Both the position numbers and the translations under genes were made by a program. A stretch of DNA of 64,000 nt from Kitasatospora mediocidica KCTC 9733 (lineage in GTDB: Bacteria > Actinomycetota > Actinomycetes > Streptomycetales > Streptomycetaceae). Positions 35,962 through 43,898 of this stretch are shown here, in pieces (the stretch's first letter is position 1; the number at the start of each line of letters is the position of its first letter). The notes under the pieces are model-generated. The model made no database searches. It was not told the origin of the DNA and was given only the letters and a program-made list of their open reading frames with translations. Location of the stretch: positions 62,001-126,000 of the forward strand of contig NZ_JQLN01000004.1 in assembly GCF_000744225.1 (NCBI RefSeq), in the 5' to 3' direction.

Positions 35962-36058
35962 CCGATGCTTCCTGTTCTCCGTATCGGGTCGGCGGCTTCC
36001 ATGGCCTCTGTGGCCTCTGTGGCTCTGTGGCCTCCGCAGGCGGTGTCCATGGGCCGGT

Positions 36059-37657
36059 TCACATCCGGAAGACGCCGTAACCGCGCGCGCCCTCGACCGG
36101 CGCGTTGTGGATCGCCGAGAGGCAGAGCCCGAGCACCGTACGGGTGTCGCGCGGGTCGATCACCCCGTCGTCGTAGAGCCGTCCGGAGAGGAAGGCCGGC
36201 AGCGACTCCGCTTCGATCTGTTGCTCCACCATGGCGCGGATCGCGGCGTCCGCGTCCTCGTCGTACGGCGCTCCCTTGGCCGCCGCCGACTGACGGGCGA
36301 CGATCGACAGCACCCCCGCCAGCTGCTGGGGGCCCATCACCGCCGACTTGGCGCTCGGCCAGGCGAACAGGAACCGCGGGTCGTAGGCCCGCCCGCACAT
36401 GCCGTAGTGCCCGGCGCCGTAGGAGGAGCCCATCAGGACGGAGATGTGCGGCACGGTGCTGTTGGCGACCGCGTTGATCATCATCGCGCCGTGCTTGATG
36501 ATGCCGCCCTGCTCGTAGTCCTTGCCGACCATGTAGCCGGTGGTGTTGTGCAGGAACAGCAGCGGGATGTCGCGCTGGTTGGCCAGTTGGATGAACTGCG
36601 CGGCCTTCTGCGACTCCGCTGAGAACAGCACTCCCTGCGCATTGGCCAGGATGCCGACCGGATAGCCGTGCAGGGTCGCCCAACCGGTGGCCAGGCTCGT
36701 CCCGTAGAGGGGTTTGAACTCGTCGAAGTCGGACCCGTCGACGATGCGCGCGATCACCTCGCGCGGGTCGAACGGCACCTTAAGGTCACCCGGGACAATG
36801 CCGAGCAGCTCCTCCTCGTCGTACTTCGGCGCCTCGGCGAGCGGGTCGGGTGCCGCGCCCGCGCGGCGCCAGTGCAACCGGTGCACGATCCGGCGGGCGA
36901 GCCGGATCGCGTCCTGCTCGTCGGCCGCGAAGAAGTCGGCCAGGCCCGAAGTCCGGGCGTGCATCTCGGCGCCGCCGAGCGACTCGTCGTCCGACTCCTC
37001 GCCGGTCGCCATCTTGACCAGCGGCGGCCCGCCGAGGAAGACCTTGGCCCGCTCCTTGACCATCACGGTGTGGTCGGACATCCCCGGCACATAGGCCCCG
37101 CCCGCCGTGGAGTTGCCGAAGACCACCGCAACAGTCGGGATCCCGGCCGCCGACAGCCGGGTGAGGTCGCGGAACAGCGCGCCACCCGGGATGAAGATCT
37201 CCTTCTGGCTGGGCAGGTCGGCGCCGCCGGACTCGACCAGGTTGATCAGCGGCAGCCGGTTGCGCAGCGCGATCTCGTTGGCCCGCAGCGCCTTGCGCAG
37301 CGTCCACGGGTTGCTCGCACCGCCGCGCACCGTCGGGTCGTTGGCGGTGATCAGGCACTCGGTGCCCGCCACCACCCCGATTCCGGTGACCAGCCCGGCG
37401 CCCACCGGGTAGTCGCTGCCCCAGGCGGCCAGCGGGGAGAGCTCCAGGAACGCCGAGTCCGGGTCGAGCAGCAGCTCGATCCGCTCGCGGGCCAGCAGCT
37501 TGCCGCGCTTGCGGTGCCGCTCCACGTACTTGGGGCCGCCGCCGGCCAGCGCCTTGGCGTGCTCGGCGTCGAGGCCGGCCAGCTTGTCGAGCATCGCCGT
37601 GCGGTGCGCGGCGTAGTCGGGCGAGCCGGGGTCGAGGCGGGTCGGCAGGACGGTCAC
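36059..37657 (-). CDS. acyl-CoA carboxylase beta subunit (carboxyltransferase)
   Basis: 532 residues from the GTG at 37657, chosen because GGAGG precedes it and it overlaps the upstream stop (GTGA). Features: RGKLLARERIELLLDPDSAF, KEIFIPGGALFRDLTRLS, VPGMSDHTVMVK, and the acyl-CoA site region LHNTTGYMVGKDYEQGGIIK with SYGAGHYGMCGRAYDPRFL. LHNTTGYMVG with GRAYDPRFLFAWP is typical of methylcrotonyl/geranyl-CoA carboxylase beta chains rather than propionyl-CoA ones (inference from memory). Works with the biotin subunit encoded next. Confidence 0.92.
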   Translation of the reverse strand: MTVLPTRLDPGSPDYAAHRTAMLDKLAGLDAEHAKALAGGGPKYVERHRKRGKLLARERIELLLDPDSAFLELSPLAAWGSDYPVGAGLVTGIGVVAGTECLITANDPTVRGGASNPWTLRKALRANEIALRNRLPLINLVESGGADLPSQKEIFIPGGALFRDLTRLSAAGIPTVAVVFGNSTAGGAYVPGMSDHTVMVKERAKVFLGGPPLVKMATGEESDDESLGGAEMHARTSGLADFFAADEQDAIRLARRIVHRLHWRRAGAAPDPLAEAPKYDEEELLGIVPGDLKVPFDPREVIARIVDGSDFDEFKPLYGTSLATGWATLHGYPVGILANAQGVLFSAESQKAAQFIQLANQRDIPLLFLHNTTGYMVGKDYEQGGIIKHGAMMINAVANSTVPHISVLMGSSYGAGHYGMCGRAYDPRFLFAWPSAKSAVMGPQQLAGVLSIVARQSAAAKGAPYDEDADAAIRAMVEQQIEAESLPAFLSGRLYDDGVIDPRDTRTVLGLCLSAIHNAPVEGARGYGVFRM

Positions 37658-39402
37658 AGCAGGGCCTCCGGAATGTCGACGTGACGCGAGCGGAGCCACT
37701 CCCCCAGCGCCTTGGCCTGCGGATCGAACCGGGCCTGCGCGGCCACGCCCTCGCCGAGCAGACCGGTGATCACGAAGTTGACCGCCCGCAGGTTCGGCAG
37801 CAGGTGCCGGGTGATGGGCAAGTCGGCTGCCTCGGGCAGGAGTTCGCGCAGTTTGTGGACGGTGAGGGTGTGCGCCAGCCAGCGCCAGCCGTCCTCGCTG
37901 CGGGCCCAGAGGCCGACGTTGGCGTCGCCGCCCTTGTCGCCACTGCGCGCGCCGGCCAGCAGGCCGAGCGGGGCGCGGCGGGTGGGGCCCGGTTCGGCCG
38001 GCTCGGGGAGCAACGGGTCAGGGAGCAACGGGTCGGGGAGTTCCGCGAGTTCACGGGTCGCCTCGGCGGGTGCGATCGCGCGCCGACTCCCGTCCGGCAG
38101 GACCGCCCAGTGCTCGACCAGCTTGGCGTCCACGTACACGGCCTCGAACACCCCGTACGGCGCGCCCGGTCCCGGCGGCGCGGTCAGGTGGAAGCCCGGG
38201 TAACCCGCCAGCCCCAGTTCCACGGCCGCCGCGCCGACCGGCCGACCGACCCTGGCGGCGTCCGGGTCGCGGACGGTGAGCTGGAGCAACGCGCTGGCCT
38301 GCTGCTCGGTCGCGGCGTCCGGCTGCTCGGTACGGGCCAGCGTCCAGCGGACCTCGGTCGGACGGCGCACGCCGTCCAACGCCTGCTCCAGCTGCGTGCG
38401 GACCAGCGCCGCTTTGGCCTCGATCTCCAACCCCGTGAGGACGAAAGTCACTTCATTGCGCCAGCCGCCGATCCGGTTGAGCCCGACCTTCAGCGTCGGC
38501 GGCGGCGCCTCCCCGCGCACGCCGCTGATCCGGACCCGGTCCGGGCCCTCCTGCGTCAGCCGTACGGTGTCCAGGCGGGCCGTCACGTCCGGCCCGGCGT
38601 AGCGCGGTCCGGCGGTCTCGTAGAGCAGCTGCGCAGTGACGGTGCCGGTGGTGACCGCACCGCCGGTGCCCGGATGCTTGGTGATCACGCTACTGCCGTC
38701 CGGGTACACCTCGGCGAGCGGGAAGCCCGGGCGGGTGACGTCGTGCTCGGTGAAGAAGGAGTAGTTTCCGCCGGTGGCCTGCGCCCCGCACTCCAGCACA
38801 TGCCCCGCCACCACCGCCCCGGCCAGCGCGTCCAAGTCGCCCCGCCCCCACCCGAAGTGCGCCGCCGCCGGCCCGACGACCAGCGCCGCGTCGGTCACCC
38901 TGCCGGTGACCACCAGGTCGGCACCGGAGCGCAGGCACTCCGCGATGCCCCAGGCGCCGAGGTAGGCATTGGCGGCGAGCAGCCCGGTCGCGCCGGCGGG
39001 ATCGGTGAACTCGGCCGCCCTGGGCAGCAGATCATCCCCCTCCACATGCCCGACCCGCAGCGCCAACCCCTGCGCCTGCGCCAACTCCCGGATCGCCTCC
39101 GCCAGTCGGGCCGGGTTCAGCCCACCCGCGTTGACCACTATCCGCACCCCGCGCTCGACGGCCAGCCCGAGACACTCCTCCAGCTGCCGCAGGAATGTCT
39201 TGGCATACCCCGCCCGCGGGTCCTTCAGCCGGTCCCGCGCCAGGATGAGCATCGTCAGCTCGGCGAGATAGTCCCCGGTCAGGACGTCCAACGGCCCCCC
39301 GGTCAGCATCTCCCGCACCGCCGAGAACCGGTCCCCGTAAAACCCCGAGGCATTGCCGATCCGCAGCATCTGCCGCCCTGCCAGGTCGAGTTCGCCCACC
39401 AC
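37654..39402 (-). CDS. AtuA-like protein (DUF1446, acyclic terpene utilisation)
   Basis: About 580 residues; the start is uncertain between GTG 39402/39399 and ATG 39369 (MLRIGNASGFYGDRF). The large N-terminal domain shows LTGDYLAELTMLIL, VVNAGGLNPARLAEAIREL and ATGGNYSFFTEH, typical of AtuA. The C-terminal ~110 residues (LLAGARSGDKGGDANVGLWA) match the AtuA-like ferredoxin-fold domain. AtuA is genetically linked to citronellol/geraniol and related acid catabolism, but its reaction is unsettled. First gene of the cluster, coupled to the carboxyltransferase. Confidence 0.88.
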   Translation of the reverse strand: MVGELDLAGRQMLRIGNASGFYGDRFSAVREMLTGGPLDVLTGDYLAELTMLILARDRLKDPRAGYAKTFLRQLEECLGLAVERGVRIVVNAGGLNPARLAEAIRELAQAQGLALRVGHVEGDDLLPRAAEFTDPAGATGLLAANAYLGAWGIAECLRSGADLVVTGRVTDAALVVGPAAAHFGWGRGDLDALAGAVVAGHVLECGAQATGGNYSFFTEHDVTRPGFPLAEVYPDGSSVITKHPGTGGAVTTGTVTAQLLYETAGPRYAGPDVTARLDTVRLTQEGPDRVRISGVRGEAPPPTLKVGLNRIGGWRNEVTFVLTGLEIEAKAALVRTQLEQALDGVRRPTEVRWTLARTEQPDAATEQQASALLQLTVRDPDAARVGRPVGAAAVELGLAGYPGFHLTAPPGPGAPYGVFEAVYVDAKLVEHWAVLPDGSRRAIAPAEATRELAELPDPLLPDPLLPEPAEPGPTRRAPLGLLAGARSGDKGGDANVGLWARSEDGWRWLAHTLTVHKLRELLPEAADLPITRHLLPNLRAVNFVITGLLGEGVAAQARFDPQAKALGEWLRSRHVDIPEALL

Positions 39403-39455
39403 GCACCCCTTCGTCCGCCAGCAGGACGAAGCGTGGCAGCGATGGGGGAAAAAAG

Positions 39456-39471
39456 CAATCATGCATGCTTG
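39456..39471. promoter_or_regulatory. candidate operator upstream of the AtuA-carboxylase operon
   Basis: CAATCAT-GC-ATGCTTG, an imperfect 16-bp palindrome with one mismatch per arm, ~55 bp upstream of the first gene, in an AT-rich patch that contrasts with its surroundings. A possible TetR site; untested. Confidence 0.4.
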
Positions 39472-39660
39472 TTATCTGGCCTGAGCTTGCTGGCCACCGC
39501 CGAAATCCACTTGAGACCGGACACGTTGATTGGCGATGGGACTCGATAGTTTGTGAGAGCGGCGACCGACTACAGAGAGCAGTTGAGCCGTGACACGTCG
39601 GCTGAGCGTAGTCGCGGTAGTTGGAACCGGCGTCGGGGCGGCAGGCGGGTAGAGCACCGA

Positions 39661-39666
39661 TAGAGT
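39661..39666 (+). promoter_or_regulatory. -10-like box, likely leaderless start
   Basis: TAGAGT ends 6 nt before the GTG at 39673 and no ribosome site is present. No convincing -35 is seen. Confidence 0.35.
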
Positions 39667-39672
39667 CGGCTG

Positions 39673-40032
39673 GTGATCGAGCGCATTACCCAAACGTCCC
39701 TGCCAACCCGAGATCAACTCTGCGCTCTGCGTGACTTCGTTCATGGGCGGAGCTACTCTGCCGGCTCGGTTGCCATTCGGCTTCCTGGTCAGCCGCCTCA
39801 TGCTGCGGACTCGGGTGTGGCCGATGCGGCCCGTGCCTCGGGCGCCCTGTATGACGTCACCAACGTCCTGTGCAAGCGCCTGCTCGCCGAACTCGACGCT
39901 GGTCAGCCCGGCGCCGCTGCCGAGCTCGCGTGGGAAGCGCTTCTCGCGATCGCAGGCGCTTGGCGAGATGCACCCAATGTTCCCGCTGAGCTGCCGAAAC
40001 TGGTGGCTGGTACTGACCTGCGAAATGCCTGA
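39673..40032 (+). CDS. hypothetical protein (accessory region)
   Basis: 119 residues, mostly helical and Ala-rich in the second half (VLCKRLLAELDAGQPGAAAE). No membrane segment, signal peptide or known motif. Codon use is less GC-biased than the catabolic genes before it. It sits at the left edge of a region of mobile-element remnants. It looks like an intact gene because of the promoter box placement, but I do not recognise the family. Confidence 0.5.
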   Translation: MIERITQTSLPTRDQLCALRDFVHGRSYSAGSVAIRLPGQPPHAADSGVADAARASGALYDVTNVLCKRLLAELDAGQPGAAAELAWEALLAIAGAWRDAPNVPAELPKLVAGTDLRNA

Positions 40033-40106
40033 GCCAAGGATCTTGGATCTTCGCGGCTAAGGGGACTTACCGGGGAACCCTCGACGGTCACCCAGGTCAC
40101 CCGCAC

Positions 40107-40775
40107 CGACGTCTTGCTTCGTTCGCCCGGCACGGCCGTCGACCGACGGGCAGCGAACGGGCCCGGCTGGCCCTGTTCGCCACCAAGGTCCGCAACCCCG
40201 TCGGCACCACCACCCTGTCCTACACGTGGTTCAACCGCGGCTTCCGGGACTGGGGGAACGAACTCGACCTGGGCCAGCTCGTCTTCCATCAGGCTCGCCA
40301 CACGCTGGCCACCAATCTGCTGCGGGCCGGTGCCTCGCTGACCCACATCCGCCGTTACCTCGGCCAGGTTTCAGACCGCATAGCCGAGCATTACGTGCAT
40401 CTGACCAGCCCTGATCTGGAGGACGTGCTCCAGCACATCTGGGTCGCCGGCCCCGGCACCGCCCAACCGGGCGAACTCCTGGCCGGGGACGCCACCCCGC
40501 TCACCCGCGCGCAGGCCCAGGCCGCCCCCGCCGAGATCCTCACCCAGCGCACCCGCATCGGCAAACTCCTCCGACGGGTCCGCGACTTGGAAGCCGAGTG
40601 GACCCAGGAGGCCATCCAGCGGATCACCACCGAGAACACCACCCTCAAGCAGCGCGTCCGCCAGCTCACCGCCGACAACCGGTCCTTCGACGAACGCCTC
40701 AAGGCCGCCCGCTCCAACCTCCGCTTCCAGGACCGCCGCGTCGCCGACCTCGAAGCCCAGATCGCGGCCACCTGA
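40107..40775 (+). pseudogene. tyrosine recombinase C-terminus fused to DUF6262-like coiled coil
   Basis: The frame reads through a recombinase catalytic core, HQARHTLATNLLRAGASL (His-x-x-Arg) and YLGQVSDRIAEHYVH (the nucleophile Tyr), then LEDVLQHIWVAGPGTAQPGE. It then jumps to a coiled-coil tail (TENTTLKQRVRQLTADNRSF, LEAQIAAT) like the end of DUF6262 proteins. In intact elements the recombinase continues with a Cys-rich tail and the DUF6262 protein is a separate gene downstream. This looks like an internal deletion that joined the two. The 5' half of the recombinase is missing; the upstream boundary near 40107 is approximate. Confidence 0.7.
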
Positions 40776-40859
40776 CCATTCAAGGAGTGCCGCTCGATCA
40801 GGTTCGTTGATCAGGGAAACCCTTGGTCAACGGACGCGCGGTATGCCAGGCTCCGCGAT

Positions 40860-41285
40860 ATGGAGCCCCACAACGAGCAGTCAGCAGGCGAGGTCCTGCA
40901 TCAACGAGGCTGGCGCAAGGCGTTCACCGTCCAAGAGATGGTCGACAAATGGGCCTGGCTCGTGGGCGAGGTCGAAAACGGCTACGACGACATGGTCGAG
41001 GAATACACCAACGACCTCTACAGCCGGAACTGGCTCCACGAGGCATGGCCGATCCTCGCTGAACGCGTGATCGTGATCTGGACTCCGCAGATCAAAGCCC
41101 TCGACGACCAATTCCGAGCCGCCACCGTCTTTGACGACGGCATCGCCATGTCGCAGTTCCACCGGATCAGCGGATTCGACCCCATCGACATGTGGTGGTG
41201 GCGACGCCACCCCCGCCTGCTCGTTGGTGACCTCGGTCGTAGTCTCCGCCTGGCCGGAGCTGCCGAGTCGCCCTCGTCTTCCTGA
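40860..41285 (+). CDS. hypothetical protein (accessory region)
   Basis: 141 residues, acidic and rich in Trp (KWAWLVGEVENGYDDMVEEY, FDPIDMWWWRRHPRLLVGDL). The composition suggests a small alpha-helical soluble protein. No known motif. It lies directly after the recombinase/DUF6262 remnant and is convergent with the next gene. Such single orphan genes beside recombinase scars are often cargo or immunity-type proteins, but nothing here proves that. Confidence 0.5.
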   Translation: MEPHNEQSAGEVLHQRGWRKAFTVQEMVDKWAWLVGEVENGYDDMVEEYTNDLYSRNWLHEAWPILAERVIVIWTPQIKALDDQFRAATVFDDGIAMSQFHRISGFDPIDMWWWRRHPRLLVGDLGRSLRLAGAAESPSSS

Positions 41286-41297
41286 CGCCGTTCCAGC

Positions 41298-41909
41298 TCA
41301 CGTCCCCTGCCGCGTCGACGGCAGCCACTCGGCATATCTGCTGGCGAGTTGGTCGCGCACCTTGGTGCTCTCGGCGAAGAGGTCCACGCCGCCGTCATAG
41401 GGGTGGACAACCCATGTACAGACGGGTGCAGTGAGGATGACGCCGCCGGTCATGTCATCGGCTACGCAGAGCAGGAGCCGGTCCAGTGCGGGATCGTACA
41501 GGTCCGTCGCGGAGACGTAGTGGTGCTGCCACGAGTGGAAGCCCGGCTCGATGGCCAGGTCATCGCTTCGCCAGTGCGCGGCCCCGGGCGTGGTGGCAGC
41601 GACCGCAGTGTCTCGCGGAGTCGGGGAACCGGTCGCGGACCAGGAGCAGGTGATCGCCACCAATCCTCCGCCGTCGACCGTGACGTCTCCGAGGAGATCC
41701 TCCAGAAGCGCGTGGTGACGACGCAGGATCTCGGCGTGCTCGGCGTCCGAGGTCGCATACCTCTTGCCCTCCGGGAGGGCGTGGAAGCGGACCCAGCGTT
41801 CTGGGAACTGGTGACGCAGACGGCGGGCCTCCGGCGGGCACTTAGGCCACGACCTGTTCCAGGCACCATCGAGTCCAGCAATGTCCACCGACTGGTCTCT
41901 GCCTCTCAT
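41298..41909 (-). CDS. DUF3885-like hypothetical protein
   Basis: 203 residues. The N-terminal segment CPPEARRLRHQFPERWVRFHALPEGKR followed by YATSDAEHAEILRRHHALLE resembles the start of DUF3885 proteins, where WVRFHSLP and RYA are conserved. The C-terminal half is beta-rich (VCTWVVHPYDGGVDLFAES), also as in that family. The function of DUF3885 is unknown. Located in the accessory region; ends 13 bp from the convergent gene. Confidence 0.55.
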   Translation of the reverse strand: MRGRDQSVDIAGLDGAWNRSWPKCPPEARRLRHQFPERWVRFHALPEGKRYATSDAEHAEILRRHHALLEDLLGDVTVDGGGLVAITCSWSATGSPTPRDTAVAATTPGAAHWRSDDLAIEPGFHSWQHHYVSATDLYDPALDRLLLCVADDMTGGVILTAPVCTWVVHPYDGGVDLFAESTKVRDQLASRYAEWLPSTRQGT

Positions 41910-42162
41910 AACACCGCAACATAGTCGATCTTGCCGTTGATGGGCAGTGAAATATCCGGCCGCTCGACGTCCCTCATGCTCGTGGCTTTGTTCACTGGTT
42001 TCGACAGCAGTTGTTCAGTGCTTCGGGAGGCACCCGGACCGCGGCGTGTTCGATGTTCACGAGAAGCGGCTCTGGCACGAGTTCTGTGGGAGCTCACGTT
42101 GCGTAAGTATTGATCTTCTTAGCCGCCCTCGTGAGGTTGCTTGAAAATCGTCGGGTGCCATC
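41910..42162. other. AT-richer gap with repeats, no gene seen
   Basis: It holds GGTTTCGACAGCAGT (41998-42012) and the left copy of a 19-bp inverted repeat (42071-42089). The left end of the ISL3 remnant should lie here, but I cannot find its terminal repeat. Confidence 0.4.
42071..42089 (+). repeat. left copy of 19-bp inverted repeat
   Basis: TCTGGCACGAGTTCTGTGG; an identical inverted copy is at 43814-43832. The pair brackets the ISL3 remnant and one orphan gene. Confidence 0.8.
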
Positions 42163-43091
42163 GTGCTGTCGCTGACACTTCTGGCCCGTGAACTGGCCCG
42201 GCTGGAGGCGTTGCTGTTTCCGGCGGTCGCGGACGTGAAGGTGCTGTCGGTCGACGTGAACAGCGAGGTGATTCAGGTCGAGGTGAGGTCCACGGCTGTT
42301 GGGGCGCCGTGCCCGGGATGTGGGGTCCGGTCGAGTCGGCTTCACGGCTCCTACCTGCGCTCTCCCACGGACATGCCGAGCGCGGGCCAACGAGTGCTAT
42401 TGCATCTGCACGTCCGCCGGCTCATCTGCGCCGGCACGTCTTGTGAGCGGCGGACTTTCGCCGAGCAGGTGCCGGGCCTGACCCGTCGGCACAGTCGCTG
42501 GACCGAGCGGTTGCGGACGGCGCTGGCCAGCATTGGCCTGGCGCTGGCCGGCCGGGCCGGTGCCAAGTTGGCTGACGTCCTCGGGGTCTCGATCAGTCGT
42601 AGTGCCGTGTTGCGACTGGTCCACGCACTGCCCGAGCCACAGCTGCCGTCTCCGCGGGTGGTGGGGTCGACGAGTACGCGATGCGCAAGGGCCGCGTCTA
42701 CGGGACCGTGCTGATCGACATCGAGACGCGGCGGCCGGTGGACCTGCTGCCGGACCGGGAAGCGGCGACGGTCGCCGCCTGGCTCGCAGAGCGTCCCAGC
42801 ATCGAGGTCGTCTGCCGTGACCGGGCCCCGTTCTTCGCCGAAGGAGCCCGGACCGGCGCCCCGCAGGCTGTCCAAGTCGCAGACAGGTGGCATCTCTGGC
42901 ACAACGTCAGTGAGGCCGCCGAGCGGTGCGTCACCCGCCACCGTGCCGCCCAACACGTCTCCCCAGTCCGCAGTCACACCGAGGGGCCATGATCACCCCC
43001 GGTCAGATTCCACGTAGCTGTAATGATCAAGCGCCAGATGTACGGCCGGGCCGGCTTCGGCCTGTTGCGGAAGCGAGTCCTTCTCGCCTGA
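42163..43091 (+). pseudogene. broken ISL3-family transposase
   Basis: The N-terminal part (42163-~42665) has the zinc-ribbon CPGCGVRSSRLHG and the HTH-like TERLRTALASIGLALAGRAG. One G is missing near 42661-42666, so VVGVDEY, with the first catalytic Asp, continues in another frame ([38 protein letters not shown] with the second Asp). After ~42992 the middle and C-terminal catalytic region is lost. The last 23 codons (IKRQMYGRAGFGLLRKRVLL) reappear at 43023-43091 in the typical ISL3 ending. Frameshift plus internal deletion make it inactive. Confidence 0.8.
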
Positions 43092-43115
43092 GTGCAGCTC
43101 TGTCGGTCGGTCCGA

Positions 43116-43757
43116 TCAGCTGAGCGCGAGCGGCACGGCATCCAGGCCCAGCTTGCTCCGGCATGAGCCGACAGCCCGCGTGACCCATGCGGCCACGGCG
43201 TCGTGATCTGCCGCGATCGCGTGTAGCGCCCGTGCCTTCTCCTGGGCTTCGGCCATCCAGGGCGCCAGTGCGTCCTCTCGGAGGACTCGCTCGAAGTGAT
43301 CGCGGGCCGTGTCCGGGTCCCCGATCAGGGCGGCTGCGATTCCGGCGTCGAAGCCGTCCCAGAGGAATCCCGGCCGCACCGGCCTGGATGTCACGTATTG
43401 GGCGACGTCCGGCAGAGCCGGGAACTTCTGCCTCAGCGCAGTTACATCCGCCGCGGCTCGTCGGCTCAGTTCGAGTGCCAGCGGCTTGAACTGGTTCTCG
43501 GTGCGGAACAGCTCAGCGCCGGACTGGCCTGCGTCAACGTGGAAGGCCAAGCGGTCCACGTCGTGCCACAGCCACATCGCACCGATGTGCAGACCACTGC
43601 CGGCAGTCCGCGGCGGGGTGAACTCCACAACCCCGAGCCACCACCCGTGATCATCAATCCACAGCCGCGACCGCCCGCGCTGGGCCAGGCCGAGCGGCTT
43701 CAGGGACTCCCGCGCCGCCGAGGTGATGATCCGGAGAACCGGACTGCGATCTGCCAT
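43116..43757 (-). CDS. hypothetical protein, possibly DUF4304-like
   Basis: 213 residues from ATG 43757. The first half has LKPLGLAQRGRSRLWIDDHGWWLGVVEF and AMWLWHDVDRLAFHVDAG, recalling DUF4304-type proteins (LKPLGF ... WLVEFQ); this match is weak. The second half is helical, with TARDHFERVLREDALAPW like a TPR-type segment. It lies between the ISL3 remnant and the right copy of the 19-bp inverted repeat. Function unknown. Confidence 0.5.
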   Translation of the reverse strand: MADRSPVLRIITSAARESLKPLGLAQRGRSRLWIDDHGWWLGVVEFTPPRTAGSGLHIGAMWLWHDVDRLAFHVDAGQSGAELFRTENQFKPLALELSRRAAADVTALRQKFPALPDVAQYVTSRPVRPGFLWDGFDAGIAAALIGDPDTARDHFERVLREDALAPWMAEAQEKARALHAIAADHDAVAAWVTRAVGSCRSKLGLDAVPLALS

Positions 43758-43813
43758 GACCGGCATTATCGACCGTCCTACCGACATCACCAGCGGCACT
43801 GAGCGTCACCGTT

Positions 43814-43832
43814 CCACAGAACTCGTGCCAGA
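43814..43832 (-). repeat. right copy of 19-bp inverted repeat
   Basis: CCACAGAACTCGTGCCAGA, exact reverse complement of 42071-42089. Confidence 0.8.
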
Positions 43833-43898
43833 TCCCGAGAAGCGACAGCGCCCTCGCTCGGCGACGAGAACGTTGCCGCACCAGGTAGGCCCTACGAG

